Assembly: GCA_027365345.1 (NCBI GenBank)
Contig: DAHXNO010000027.1
Coordinates: forward strand, 1-63,009
DNA length: 63,009 bases
Origin: Granulicella sp.
Lineage (GTDB): Bacteria > Acidobacteriota > Terriglobia > Terriglobales > Acidobacteriaceae
Direction: 5' to 3'
Below the pieces are notes generated by a model. It did no database searches. It saw only the letters and a program-made list of their open reading frames with translations, and had not been told where the DNA came from. The position numbers and the translations under genes are program-made. This document shows positions 25,982 through 37,203 of this stretch, one piece after another (position 1 is the stretch's first letter; each line of letters opens with the position of its first letter).

Positions 25982-26781
25982 CGCCGGCCCCCTCTCCAGA
26001 CCTGACGCATCACGCGCATCTGATCTCCTGCGCTGGCCTCCTCGTCGCGAATATCATGGCCCGTAAGGGCGATGAACGCGTCTTCCAGTGTCGGCGTTCC
26101 CGTCTGTTGTTTCAGCGCTGCAGGCGTTCCCTGAGCAATAATCCTGCCATGGTCAATCACCGCAACCTCCGCTGCAACTCGCTCGGCCTCTTCCATATAG
26201 TGCGTCGTAAAGAAGACGGTCACATTCTGCTCCTTGCTCAGCGTCGCGATGTAACCCCAGATATGATTGCGGGTCTGCGGATCCAGGCCAATCGTCGGCT
26301 CATCCAGAAACAGGATGCGAGGCCGGTGCAGCAGGGCTCTGGCCAACTCCAGGCGGCGCTTCATCCCGCCAGAGAACTGCTTGACGAACTCACTCCGGCG
26401 ATCCCAAAGTCCCACCAGCTCCAGCAGCGCCTGCATACGCTGCATGCGCTCGCCCCGCGGAACCCCGTAGAGCGCCCCATGCAGATCCATGTTTTCCTGT
26501 GCAGTCAACTCTTCATCCAGGCTCGGATCCTGAAAGACAATGCCGAAGGAGCGGCGCGCCTGTTTGCGCTGGGAGACCGGATCATAGCCATTCACCAGCA
26601 GGGCGCCGGCGCTAGGCTCCAGGATGGTGGTGAGCATCTTGATCGTGGTGGTCTTGCCCGCCCCATTTGGACCGAGAAAGGCAAAGATTCGGCCCTCCGG
26701 CACGGTGAAGGAGATCTGGTTCACGGCGCAGAAGTCTCCGTAATTCTTTACCAGATCCTTCACCACAATCATGTCGCCCAT
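25978..26781 (-). CDS. ABC transporter ATP-binding protein, DrrA-like
   Basis: A 267-residue ABC ATPase: Walker A GPNGAGKTT at residues 37-45, signature FSGGMKRRLELARAL near 137, Walker B ILFLDEPTIGLDP near 158 and the switch His in FFTTHYMEEAERVA. Fits the daunorubicin-resistance/ABC-2 exporter class and pairs with the overlapping permease. I chose the ATG at 26781 because GGAGAGGG lies five bases upstream; a longer version from 26796 begins ahead of that site. Divergent from guaB across about 315 bases. Confidence 0.93.
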   Translation of the reverse strand: MGDMIVVKDLVKNYGDFCAVNQISFTVPEGRIFAFLGPNGAGKTTTIKMLTTILEPSAGALLVNGYDPVSQRKQARRSFGIVFQDPSLDEELTAQENMDLHGALYGVPRGERMQRMQALLELVGLWDRRSEFVKQFSGGMKRRLELARALLHRPRILFLDEPTIGLDPQTRNHIWGYIATLSKEQNVTVFFTTHYMEEAERVAAEVAVIDHGRIIAQGTPAALKQQTGTPTLEDAFIALTGHDIRDEEASAGDQMRVMRQVWRGGRR

Positions 26782-28614
<1,833 letters not shown>

Positions 28615-28740
28615 CGCTTCCACGCTCAGCAGGACTATGCGCAAAGCGTCCGCCTGCATCTGCGCGCCGCTCAGCCACCGGATGCCGCGCCGTAGCGCTG
28701 TTATCATCGCTCAAAGCTATCTTTCCGGGGATCTCTGTTG

Positions 28741-30339
28741 ATGCGGCTTCAGCGAAAAGCTCTCCTCCTTGCATGTGCGGCGATGGGAACCATCCTCGCC
28801 GGAAACTCCAAGCTCTCCGGCGCCCAGCAGACCCACCCTCATGTTTTCTTCCGGGTCCGTCTCGGGAGCTCCGCCACTACGCCCCTGAGCGGACGGCTGC
28901 TCGTGTTTCTCAAGCAGGGCAAGGGAGACACCGAGGTAAATCTCCAGGAATTCCATCCCGGCCAGAAAGACACCCAGACCTGGGTAGCCGCTCAGGAGGT
29001 ACACCACCTGACGCCCGGCGCAGCCGTGGAGTTTGATGCCGACCGGGTCGCCTATCCCAAGCCCTTCTCAGCGCTGCCGCCCGGGGACTATGAGGTGCAG
29101 GCCGTGCTGGACACCGGACACACCTACAACTACGCCGGACGCACTCCGCAGGATTGGATCAGCCCGGTCGCAACCCTGGCGCAGTGGAGCCCCCAGAGCC
29201 CAGAGACGACGCTTACCGTGAGCGGACACCCAGCCCGAGACCCCAAGCGCCAGGCTGCCCTTGCCCACGCCATGCAACAGGTCCGGCCAGGAGAGATCGA
29301 GAGACAGCAAATGGTCAGCCCGCTGCTGACTCGCTTCTGGGGAGATTCCACCTCCGTCCGAGCCTGGGTCATCCTTCCGCCGGGCTACGCCCGGAACACC
29401 CAGCGACGCTACCCGACGGTTTACTTCACCCATGGCTTCGGCGCCGACATGGACTACAACCTCGTCATGGGGAGCATGATCCGCGACCGTATGATCGTGC
29501 ACAAAATGCCTCCCATGATCTGGGTGATGTTGGATGAATCCTGCCCTGAGGGTACCCATGAGTTCGCCAACTCGGTCAACGACGGCCCCTGGGGCACGGC
29601 CCTGACTACGGAATTCATCCCCATGCTGGAACGTACCTACCGGATGGACGCCACGCGCAACGGACGCTTCCTGAACGGCCACTCCAGCGGCGGATGGGCG
29701 ACACTGCAACTTCAGATCGACTATCCCAGCATCTTCGGTGGAACGTGGTCCACCTCACCGGATCCAAGTGACTTTCATAACTTCACCGGCCCGAACTTGT
29801 ACGCTCCCCACGCAAACGTCTACCATCGGCCGGACGGAACCGCCTATCCACTGATGCGCATCGATGGGAAGGTGGTGGCGACCATTGAGCAGTTCGCCAA
29901 AACCGAGGCGGTTTTGGGCCCTTACGGCGGCCAAATGACCTCCTTTGACTGGGTCTTCTCGCCACGCTCTGCGAGCGGCGCGCCCATGCCGATGTTTGAC
30001 CGCGTAACCGGCGACGTAAATCCCGTGGTTGTCGCCTACTGGCGCGACCATTACGATCTGGCGCACCTGGTTGAGAAGAAGTGGACAAAAGATGGGTTCC
30101 TGCTGAAGGGCCGGATTCACCTCTTCGTAGGAACGGCGGATACGTTCTATCTGGACGGCTCTGCACATCTGCTTGACGCACGCCTGGAGAAGCTGGGAGC
30201 CGATCCGCACTTCAGCTTCATCCCCGGACGCTCCCACTTCAACCTGTACACGGTGGGGCAGGATCGCTATGGCCTGTTCGACCAGATCGCGGCGGAGATG
30301 TACGCTGTGGCGCGTCCCGGAGTGAACTGGAAACAGTAG
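28741..30339 (+). CDS. Secreted alpha/beta-hydrolase esterase
   Basis: A 532-residue exported protein. A signal peptide (KALLLACAAMGTILAG) is followed by about 170 residues without known motifs, rich in beta strands (GDYEVQAVLDTGHTYNYAG), then an esterase-D/CE1-like hydrolase domain: RRYPTVYFTHGFGADMDY, the nucleophile elbow GHSSGGWATLQL near residue 315, and a catalytic-type His in GRSHFNLYTV near the C-terminus. CE1-type relatives remove acetyl or feruloyl groups from plant polysaccharides, which would suit the pectin locus upstream, but the substrate is inferred. The start is the ATG at 28741, immediately after a TTG, with GGGGA nine bases ahead. Convergent with the GNAT gene. Confidence 0.85.
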   Translation: MRLQRKALLLACAAMGTILAGNSKLSGAQQTHPHVFFRVRLGSSATTPLSGRLLVFLKQGKGDTEVNLQEFHPGQKDTQTWVAAQEVHHLTPGAAVEFDADRVAYPKPFSALPPGDYEVQAVLDTGHTYNYAGRTPQDWISPVATLAQWSPQSPETTLTVSGHPARDPKRQAALAHAMQQVRPGEIERQQMVSPLLTRFWGDSTSVRAWVILPPGYARNTQRRYPTVYFTHGFGADMDYNLVMGSMIRDRMIVHKMPPMIWVMLDESCPEGTHEFANSVNDGPWGTALTTEFIPMLERTYRMDATRNGRFLNGHSSGGWATLQLQIDYPSIFGGTWSTSPDPSDFHNFTGPNLYAPHANVYHRPDGTAYPLMRIDGKVVATIEQFAKTEAVLGPYGGQMTSFDWVFSPRSASGAPMPMFDRVTGDVNPVVVAYWRDHYDLAHLVEKKWTKDGFLLKGRIHLFVGTADTFYLDGSAHLLDARLEKLGADPHFSFIPGRSHFNLYTVGQDRYGLFDQIAAEMYAVARPGVNWKQ

Positions 30340-30365
30340 CTGCGCCCATAGAAAAGCATCCGAAC

Positions 30366-31403
30366 TCAGTGCCGCGCGCTGCTATCGAACACCATGGCCT
30401 CAAAACGGTGCAGCGTCTGAAAGCCGTCGCTCTCGTAGAGCTTCCGCGCGTGCGTGTTAGCCTCTGTCACCGTCAGGGATAGCTGACGGACGCCTCGCCT
30501 GGCCCCCTCCCGCGCACAGTGCTCCAGCAGCATGCGGCCCAACCCATGGTCACGCAGAGCAGGAGTAACGCAGATCTGAGTAATGTGGTTGACACCCTCG
30601 GAGACCTTGGAACTCAGAAGCACCGCCTCAACGGAACCCCCACCCGTCGCTTTGGAGAAGTTGCCGTCAGTCCGCTCCGCTGCCGCACGCAGCACCCAGG
30701 AGTTCTCCGGGTCAAAGACGCCGCAACCTGGAAAGCGAATGATGTTGTGCAGAAATCTTTGGGCTCCATGGACCGTTCGGTACTGATCATTGATACTGGC
30801 ATCCATATGGTCGGCGTAGCAGCGATGGATCAACTGCGCTGCGCCATCGTAAAACTCCGCACGCCAAGCCTCCAGCACCAGGCTCCTGCCAGGACGCGCC
30901 TCGGCAGGTTTCACGTCCATCAGCGGCGGCCGAGCCTCCAGATCCCGTAGCATGAAGCAGCGCGGATACGCTTGGAACCCATGTCGCTGGAACGCCATCC
31001 ACAGCGCCCCGTCCGGGAACATCAGCAACTGGGACTCCACCCGTTCCACACCCGGCATGGCCACTACCATCTCCAGAAGATGATCCGTCAGTGTCTCGCA
31101 GATGGGATTCACGGTAGATTCCGCCTCGCCGAAGGCGTACACATCCCCAATCACAGCCTTGGTTCCCTCACAAACACAAAAAGCGTAACCGGCGATCCGG
31201 CCTGCCTGCAGGGCGACGTAGCCGGGAAGAATGCGGCTATCCAGGTAATCCACCAGCATGCTGGAAGCCTGCGTGTAATCCCAGTGCAACCGGCGCTGCC
31301 AACGTTCCGCCTCATCTCGTAGCAGGGGCCGCAACTGCGCCCCGGAGAAGTGGCGCAGATCCAGGATCTCGAGTTGCGATATGCGGCTCTGTGCTGAACT
31401 CAA
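30366..31403 (-). CDS. GNAT-family N-acetyltransferase
   Basis: A 345-residue protein. The C-terminal 130 residues form a GNAT fold: ITQICVTPALRDHGLGRMLLEHCAREGARRG is the acetyl-CoA-binding R/Q-x-x-G-x-G/A segment (here RDHGLGRM), then LSLTVTEANTHARKLYESDGF. The N-terminal 190 residues contain a second, more decayed GNAT-like half (AGRIAGYAFCVCEG, VESQLLMFP), giving a two-domain acetyltransferase. The start is probably TTG at 31403 with GGAAG three bases ahead. It lies 31 bases after the glycosyltransferase gene, same strand. The acceptor is unknown. Confidence 0.85.
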   Translation of the reverse strand: MSSAQSRISQLEILDLRHFSGAQLRPLLRDEAERWQRRLHWDYTQASSMLVDYLDSRILPGYVALQAGRIAGYAFCVCEGTKAVIGDVYAFGEAESTVNPICETLTDHLLEMVVAMPGVERVESQLLMFPDGALWMAFQRHGFQAYPRCFMLRDLEARPPLMDVKPAEARPGRSLVLEAWRAEFYDGAAQLIHRCYADHMDASINDQYRTVHGAQRFLHNIIRFPGCGVFDPENSWVLRAAAERTDGNFSKATGGGSVEAVLLSSKVSEGVNHITQICVTPALRDHGLGRMLLEHCAREGARRGVRQLSLTVTEANTHARKLYESDGFQTLHRFEAMVFDSSARH

Positions 31404-31434
31404 CGACTTCCAGCCCCCCCACTCTCTTCCGTCT

Positions 31435-33357
31435 TCAACTCTGCGGATACACTTTGTACACTGACAGACCCCGCGCCGGATAGTGCAGTATCGCCTGAAC
31501 CTTCCGTCCCTTCCAATACTTCTCCATCAAGGATTCATCGCGGTCGGGGAAGACGACAAGATGCTCCCCGGCTGGAACCCCATCCGTGCCGTAACTGAGA
31601 ATCTTATGGTCTTCATAGAACGCAAGTCCATAGACCAGATCTCGCCGCACCTGGAACTCGGCAACCACCTTCGCGCCAGGATCCGCCCGCTGAATCTCTC
31701 GGGCCAAGGGGCGGGCCGAATAGTTCACGTCCAGCAGGTGGCCGTTTCTCCCCAGCAGGAAATAGAGCAGGGCTACCAGAGGAATCATGGTCACCAGGCG
31801 AAGCTGACGCACACCGTAGCGGCGGGTAACCAGCACCACCAAAAAGCTCACCGCCGCCCCTAGGACAATGGCTAGCGTAAGGATACCGGGGGCCGGAATC
31901 AGCCTTTGGCGAATCATGTACTGTGGGCACAGAATCAGGACAAACGTAACCAGTCCGGTCAGGCCGGCATGGGCGTACAGCAACCAGTTTGGGATTCCCG
32001 GTCGCCGGATGCGGAACAAATAGTCACCAGTCAGAATCGCCAACGGCGGAATGGAAGGGAGGATGTACCCGGGAAGCTTGGAGCCGGAGAAGGAAAAAAA
32101 GACAATCGGGAACAACACCCACAACACCAGAAACTCCGGAAAAGCATCCCCAGCGCGAACATGCCCAACGTAACGCTGCGGCTTGAACCGTACCTTCCAC
32201 TCTGCAATGGACTCAGCCACGCCATCCACCAGCGCTCGCAGGGAGAGCGCGGTCCAAGGCAACAGCCCCACGATCAACACGATCAGATAGTAGAAGATGG
32301 GCTGCTGATGGTGGTACAGATCGGTCGAGTACCGCTCCAGATTGTGTTGCCAAATGAACTCATTGAAGAAAGTAGGATTGCGACGCTGCACTGCGATGTA
32401 CCACGGCAACACCATCACCAGGTAAAGCACAATCCCTGGGATCCAGATGGTGCGCCTCAGAGCCGACCACTCCCGCCGTAGCCCCACAAACAGGCACAGG
32501 ATGCCTAAGGCGAGAAAGGGCGCAATCGGTCCCTTGGCCAACGTAGCTGCTGCATTGAAGAAGTAGAGATCAAACAGCCAGTACTTCTTGCCCGTCTCAT
32601 ACCACGCGTACCAGCCCAGCATCCCAATGCAAAACGGAGCCGCCAGTTGCATGTCCGTGGAAGCGCCTCGGGAAAAGGCAAACATCGCTACCGAGGAAAC
32701 CATGATCAGAGCAGCATCCAGATGGCCGCCCGGCCGAAATCGCTTCAGATGCAAAAACGCCAGAATCATCAGCGCCAGCGCGCCAGTGGCCGAAGCCAGC
32801 CGCGCCGTCCAGTCGTAGACCCCTAGTTCCTTGTAGTACCCCATGGCGCGCCAGTAATAAAGCGCTGGCTTCTCCAGCCATGGCTTCCCGTACAGGATGG
32901 GCGTCACCGTGCCTCCGGTCAGGCAGTCGTAAGAAGCGCGAAGATCGGAGAGCCGCAGGCTGTGGGGAAACATGGCGGCATGCACTGCTTGGCAAGCAGC
33001 TATATGGGCATCCAGCATCTCCCTGGCCACTTGAGCGTAGCGGGGCTCATCGGCGCCCACAAGTCCCAGTTGATCCCCCCCGAAGATCGGAATCAGGCCA
33101 TAGAAGAGAAAGAATCCTACAAACAGCAGCAGGACGGCAAACTCAGTCGCTGTGCAGCCAAGGGGATGGCGGCGCAGCCAGAAGACAAGACGCCTCACTC
33201 TGCCGCGAGATGCGCCAGCCGACGGCCCGGCGAGCGGCGGCGCGGGCTCTGCTGAGTGTATCTCTCCAGGCCCGGATGCGGATTGGGGTAAATCATTCAA
33301 ACCATGAGATCCGTGGTGTTGCAAGGCGTTGCAATCGGGCGAATCTCCTCTGGACAA
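31435..33357 (-). CDS. PMT/ArnT-like membrane glycosyltransferase
   Basis: A 640-residue integral membrane protein with about eleven hydrophobic segments. The first periplasmic loop has the acidic motif GADEPRYAQVAREML near residue 105, typical of GT-C enzymes of the ArnT/dolichyl-phosphate-mannosyltransferase group that take sugars from polyprenyl phosphates. KPWLEKPALYYW and the following blocks fit that family. A loop of about 35 residues after AREML (with Cys residues) looks like an insert. The start is uncertain: only a TTG at 33357 gives the full frame and no Met follows until MLDAH. Possible roles are lipid A, polysaccharide or protein glycosylation; none is proven by context. Confidence 0.85.
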   Translation of the reverse strand: MSRGDSPDCNALQHHGSHGLNDLPQSASGPGEIHSAEPAPPLAGPSAGASRGRVRRLVFWLRRHPLGCTATEFAVLLLFVGFFLFYGLIPIFGGDQLGLVGADEPRYAQVAREMLDAHIAACQAVHAAMFPHSLRLSDLRASYDCLTGGTVTPILYGKPWLEKPALYYWRAMGYYKELGVYDWTARLASATGALALMILAFLHLKRFRPGGHLDAALIMVSSVAMFAFSRGASTDMQLAAPFCIGMLGWYAWYETGKKYWLFDLYFFNAAATLAKGPIAPFLALGILCLFVGLRREWSALRRTIWIPGIVLYLVMVLPWYIAVQRRNPTFFNEFIWQHNLERYSTDLYHHQQPIFYYLIVLIVGLLPWTALSLRALVDGVAESIAEWKVRFKPQRYVGHVRAGDAFPEFLVLWVLFPIVFFSFSGSKLPGYILPSIPPLAILTGDYLFRIRRPGIPNWLLYAHAGLTGLVTFVLILCPQYMIRQRLIPAPGILTLAIVLGAAVSFLVVLVTRRYGVRQLRLVTMIPLVALLYFLLGRNGHLLDVNYSARPLAREIQRADPGAKVVAEFQVRRDLVYGLAFYEDHKILSYGTDGVPAGEHLVVFPDRDESLMEKYWKGRKVQAILHYPARGLSVYKVYPQS

Positions 33358-33409
33358 AGCCCATCAAAGGCATCCCTTCAAGGGTCACCGCAGATTAGCA
33401 AAGCGAAAC

Positions 33410-34456
33410 TTAGGCTAACAGAATTGAGGGCAGTGTTGGGGCCTCCACCGCCTCGGCAGCGTGGATCCCAGGAACACAGGCTCGGCTAAGATCGTCCACG
33501 ATTCGCCGGGTAACCTCGGCAAGGGTCCCTTCCATACTGCATCCGCTGGCGGTCTTATGCCCCCCCCCGCCAAAGCGCTCCGCGATCACCGAGACATCCA
33601 AAGTTCGCCGGCTACGCAAGCTAAGACGAATCTGATCCGGTTCCTGGGTCTCGCGAAGAAAAACCGCCGCCTCTACCCCTTCGATGCCAATCAGATGATT
33701 CGCCACTCCCTCGCAATCCTCCACACTGGCGCCCACCCGCTCCATCTCTTCCAGTGTAACGTGGCTCCAGGAAACTGCGCCTTCAATCTGAATATGGCTC
33801 AGTGCTACCCCGAGCAGGCGTACCTTACTGGCCGAGTTGGAGAAGTAAACCTCCGCCGCAATTCGGTGAGGGTCGGTTCCACTCCGCACCAAATGTTCCG
33901 CCATGGCGAAGGTCGCAGCCGTGGTGCCAGGATAGTTGAAGGATCCAGTATCGGTGAGAATGGCAGTGTACAGACAATCGGCCATCGCTGGACTGATTTC
34001 CACACCCGCCACAATCGCCAATTCATAGATCATGCAGCCAACCGCTGCGGCCTCCGGATCGATCCAGTTGAAGTCCGCAAACTCCCGGCCGCTGCGATGA
34101 TGATCAATATTGATCGTGATCCGCGGTGGTGAAGCCTCATACTCGCCGCGATCAATGCAACTCCGCTCAATCGAGTCGCACTCCAGAAAGATGGCGGCAT
34201 CCGCGGCAGGAAAGGTGCGCGAGATCCGCTCCCTGCCAACCAGAAAATCCAAGCTCGGCGGAATCGGATCAATGAAAACCACCGACACTCGCTTTCCCAT
34301 CGCCTCCAGCAAATGCATCAATCCCAGAGCAGAACCGATCGCGTCCCCATCGGGACGAATATGAGACGTGATGACAAACGAACTCTGCGCCTGGAGAACA
34401 TCAACCAGCGCCGAAATCGAAATCTGACGATTCATAACGGGAAAGAAAACCGCCAT
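33410..34456 (-). CDS. nrnA: DHH-family nanoRNase/pAp phosphatase
   Basis: A 348-residue DHH/DHHA1 phosphoesterase. Motifs: SHIRPDGDAIGSALGL near 30-45, a DHH-family metal motif in NIDHHRSGREF near 117, LTDTGSFNYPGT near 165 and the DHHA1 end FGGGGHKTASGCSMEG near 293. NrnA degrades 2-5 nucleotide RNA and dephosphorylates 3'-phosphoadenosine-5'-phosphate. It starts 6 bases after the rbfA stop in the same direction, the classic rbfA-nrnA arrangement of many bacteria. The ATG at 34456 is used; ribosome site weak (AGCTGG), so it may be coupled to rbfA translation. Confidence 0.95.
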   Translation of the reverse strand: MAVFFPVMNRQISISALVDVLQAQSSFVITSHIRPDGDAIGSALGLMHLLEAMGKRVSVVFIDPIPPSLDFLVGRERISRTFPAADAAIFLECDSIERSCIDRGEYEASPPRITINIDHHRSGREFADFNWIDPEAAAVGCMIYELAIVAGVEISPAMADCLYTAILTDTGSFNYPGTTAATFAMAEHLVRSGTDPHRIAAEVYFSNSASKVRLLGVALSHIQIEGAVSWSHVTLEEMERVGASVEDCEGVANHLIGIEGVEAAVFLRETQEPDQIRLSLRSRRTLDVSVIAERFGGGGHKTASGCSMEGTLAEVTRRIVDDLSRACVPGIHAAEAVEAPTLPSILLA

Positions 34457-34462
34457 CCAGCT

Positions 34463-34906
34463 TCAGGAGGCGGTCTTCGCGGGCTCTGACCTCTCCTTCC
34501 GTGCCTCCTCGGCAAAGTCCTTCGGCTGCTGTCCGGCAAGCCTGCTGCGTCTCTTGTCGATTCGGCTCAAAAGCTCATTCATCCGCGAGTTGATCTTTTC
34601 TGACCGGTCGATCACAAAGCTAATCTCCGGAACATGGCGCACATTCATCCGCCGTCGGATCTCGCTGCGCACGTAGCCCCGAGCCGCCATCAACCCCTCC
34701 AGCGTCTCTCGTTCCTCCTCCTCGCCGCCCATCACGGCAATGAAGACCCGGCAGCTTTTTCCTCCCGGAGCCAGAACCACCTCTGTCACGTGACAGGTGG
34801 CGATTCGCGGATCAGAGAGTTCCCCCTCCAGCATGGCCGTGATCTCTTCTGAAAACGCGTTGACCACACGACCTCGGTGATACGTTCTGGCTCGTTGCTC
34901 GGGCAT
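34463..34906 (-). CDS. rbfA: Ribosome-binding factor A
   Basis: A 147-residue KH-fold protein that assists 16S rRNA 5'-end maturation in the small ribosomal subunit. Typical features: RVVNAFSEEITAMLEGELSDPRI at the N-terminus, VFIAVMG, then RGYVRSEIRRRMNVRHVPEISFVIDRS and a C-terminal charged tail. I use the ATG at 34906 since the family begins close to it; the longer frame from a TTG at 34954 has no support. Sits between ylxP (DUF503) and nrnA, the usual order downstream of infB, although infB is not here. Confidence 0.95.
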   Translation of the reverse strand: MPEQRARTYHRGRVVNAFSEEITAMLEGELSDPRIATCHVTEVVLAPGGKSCRVFIAVMGGEEEERETLEGLMAARGYVRSEIRRRMNVRHVPEISFVIDRSEKINSRMNELLSRIDKRRSRLAGQQPKDFAEEARKERSEPAKTAS

Positions 34907-35158
34907 GATTGACTCTACAGGGTAGCACTCCTTGGCCCTCCCTTGGGCGCTCAACGGTGCAAATTTTCACCATCAGGCGTCAAGAGCCAAGCCAATTGGA
35001 ATCTCAACCATCCCAGCGCGATCGCGCAGGCAGCAGAGACGGCGGCGAGAAACACCTTTACCTGCCGGCATCACGCGGAACCCTGCATGGATGGGCGTCC
35101 TCCCCATCCACGCCGCCGCGCGTCCGCTCCCTAACTCCCACCCATAAGAGAAACGCCC

Positions 35159-35470
35159 CTACTTCATATCGTCAAGCGATATATCGCCCTCCATGAAGCT
35201 GTCCAGAATCTCGCACCCTAGCCCGGCACACAGACGCCGGACGGCAGCCTCCACCTCCCGCAACTGGCCGGACAGATACGCTCCGGAACTGGAGATGGCC
35301 ACCACCCCCAACGTAGCCCGGTTCCACAGGGATGCATCATCCAGTTCCGCAATGGAGACATTAAACCCGTGGCGAATCTTATCCTTGAGCGGACGCACCA
35401 CCTGACGGCGGTCCTTCAGCGACTGGGCATGTTCCATCGCAAGCTCGAGTGTTAGAGTCGCAATCGGCAT
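35159..35470 (-). CDS. ylxP: DUF503 (YlxP-like) protein
   Basis: A 103-residue protein of the DUF503/YlxP family: LTLELAMEHAQSLKDRRQVVRPLKDKIR, then NVSIAELDDASLWNRATLGVV, both diagnostic. Members lie near infB-rbfA and are proposed RNA-associated ferredoxin-like folds of unknown detailed role. Here it begins only 10 bases after the lacI stop with no ribosome site of its own, so it appears co-transcribed with the regulator, an unusual neighbour for this gene. A 250-base gap separates it from rbfA. Confidence 0.9.
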   Translation of the reverse strand: MPIATLTLELAMEHAQSLKDRRQVVRPLKDKIRHGFNVSIAELDDASLWNRATLGVVAISSSGAYLSGQLREVEAAVRRLCAGLGCEILDSFMEGDISLDDMK

Positions 35471-35480
35471 AAGAATTGGA

Positions 35481-36572
35481 TCAGTGCAGCGCCGGCAAGC
35501 GGCTGGGCAAATCTTTTGGAGCCGGCCCTGTAGACTTCCGCTCTACAAAAGTCGGCAACACCAGAATCGACCCCGGGTGTGGCTGCAATTCAGAAGCCTT
35601 GGGATGGCGAATACGTTCCAGCAGGGCCGTTGCCGCGGCTCGTCCCATCTCTTGCATGGGTTGCCGCACCGTGGTCAACGGTGGGTAATTGGTGGCCGCG
35701 CCAAGCACATCGTCGAAACCTACCACAGAGACCCTCTCCGGTACCTCCACGCCGGCCTCCCGCAACGCCACAATCGCTCCCATGGCGGAAACATCGTTAA
35801 AGGCGAAGATGGCGCTGAATCTCGCCTGCGCAGCCAGCAGCTTGTGCGTCGCGACCCGGCCCGGCGTCGAAGAAGGATCGTCGCCTTCCAGGGAGACCAC
35901 CAGATGCGGATCAATCGGAATCTGCAACTGTGCCGCCACCCGGACAATGGCCTGCCAGCGAATCTCGGTGTCGGAACTAAAGCTTTGCCCCTTGATAAAG
36001 GCGATTCTCCGATGCCCCAGCCGCTGCAGATGCTCAAGCGCAAAGCGCGCCGCAAGATCGTGATCCAACTCGATACTAACCATCGACTCCGAGCGCCGGT
36101 GACCGGAGACAAGAACCACCGGCACGGACAACTCCATATCCAGCGCCGTGTCTACTGCGATAATTCCCTCCACGGCGCGCGAGAGCAGCAGGGAGGGGTA
36201 TTCGCGGAGCAACTCTTCGCGATGATGGTGGCTGACCACGAAATAAAAGAAGCCACTCAGAAGCAGCACATCTTCGATTCCACTCAGCACAGCGGCAGAG
36301 TAGCCACCGCTGATCTCTGGAACCATCACTCCAACGGTCTGCGAACGCCGGCTGCGCAGGCCCCGCGCCAACGGGCTCGCCTTGTAATTCATCTCGGCAG
36401 CCGCCGCCAATACGCGCTTCTGCGTCTCTTGTGAGATCCGATACTTGTTTCCGGAGTTGTTGATCACGCGCGAGACTGTCGTCGGCGAGACCCCGAGATG
36501 CCTGGCCAGTTCCTTCAGGTTATGTCCGGAACTCATCTGTCTTACAGCGCTGATCTTGTGTTCTTCAGACAT
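35481..36572 (-). CDS. LacI-family transcriptional regulator
   Basis: A 363-residue repressor. The helix-turn-helix is at about 19-45 (NLKELARHLGVSPTTVSRVIN) with the hinge helix SPLARGLRSRRSQTVGV near 66-82; the periplasmic-binding-like sensor follows (GIIAVDTALDM, VSGHRRSE, HRRIAFIKGQS, IFAFNDVSAMGAI, VVGFDDV, TTVRQPMQEMG). Members usually sense sugars and control carbohydrate genes. Helix-turn-helix starts about a dozen residues later than usual, so MSSGHNLKEL (36536) is an alternative start. An inverted repeat lies 25 bases upstream of the ATG, so self-regulation is likely. Its closeness to ylxP and rbfA would make those genes respond to the same signal, unless a promoter lies within. Confidence 0.93.
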   Translation of the reverse strand: MSEEHKISAVRQMSSGHNLKELARHLGVSPTTVSRVINNSGNKYRISQETQKRVLAAAAEMNYKASPLARGLRSRRSQTVGVMVPEISGGYSAAVLSGIEDVLLLSGFFYFVVSHHHREELLREYPSLLLSRAVEGIIAVDTALDMELSVPVVLVSGHRRSESMVSIELDHDLAARFALEHLQRLGHRRIAFIKGQSFSSDTEIRWQAIVRVAAQLQIPIDPHLVVSLEGDDPSSTPGRVATHKLLAAQARFSAIFAFNDVSAMGAIVALREAGVEVPERVSVVGFDDVLGAATNYPPLTTVRQPMQEMGRAAATALLERIRHPKASELQPHPGSILVLPTFVERKSTGPAPKDLPSRLPALH

Positions 36573-36597
36573 GAGGGTAATAACTCCGACGGTTTGG

Positions 36598-36611
36598 TGA
36601 CAGCACTGTCA
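36598..36611. promoter_or_regulatory. LacI-type operator candidate
   Basis: TGACAG and CTGTCA arms, perfectly complementary, two-base spacer CA. Length and symmetry fit LacI-family half-sites. It lies 25 bases upstream of the lacI start. Confidence 0.6.
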
Positions 36612-37190
36612 AGACATGCGTTGCATGGTCATCTCGGCTGTAGCAGGACGGTCGAACCTTCCTGGACCGCGGAGAAACTTGCTGCTCTGCCTTGGCAGCG
36701 CAAGGAGAACCGCTCTAACGTTCAGACCAGCCTAACCGGAATCAGCATAGCCGGACAATACCCCGCACCCGGCAAACACCCAGCAGATGCAAGTCGATAC
36801 CTGGCGGAGTGAAGCCCTCACCAGACTTCGACGCGTCCATCCCGCGATAGACACTGACTGAACCAGGGTTCAGTACGTTCCTTGATTCGGTCCACGGATC
36901 GGATCCTTTGGGCCCGTCGGAGACCTGCCGGAGATTCGGATGGATCCAAGGTATCCCTTCCACTCAACTGGCGGCACGGCCATCCGCTTCTTGAAACCAG
37001 GCGGATCTGAGGTTGTGGCTCTGGAACACGGACCCAGCGTCGTCTCCCCGTTGGGGCAAGGGCCTGAACAGACGATCCTTTCTGTTTGCGTTCGCCGCTT
37101 CCACCAGACCCGATATTGCAATCTTCCCACAGACGTCGAGCCTCCGCGGTACGCTCCCAGAAAAATGACGCTACCACTGGATTCCCGGCT
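36612..37190. other. Intergenic region between lacI and M24 peptidase
   Basis: Nearly 600 bases. The M24 frame is open upstream to 36940, but that part has no family likeness. I see no tRNA, no strong hairpin and no second gene. Confidence 0.5.
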
Positions 37191-37196
37191 TATGAT
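37191..37196 (+). promoter_or_regulatory. -10 box TATGAT close to start codon
   Basis: TATGAT ends seven bases before the ATG at 37204, so a transcript from it would begin at or next to the start codon (leaderless). No -35 hexamer is evident. Confidence 0.4.
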
Positions 37197-37203
37197 CGAG
37201 TGT

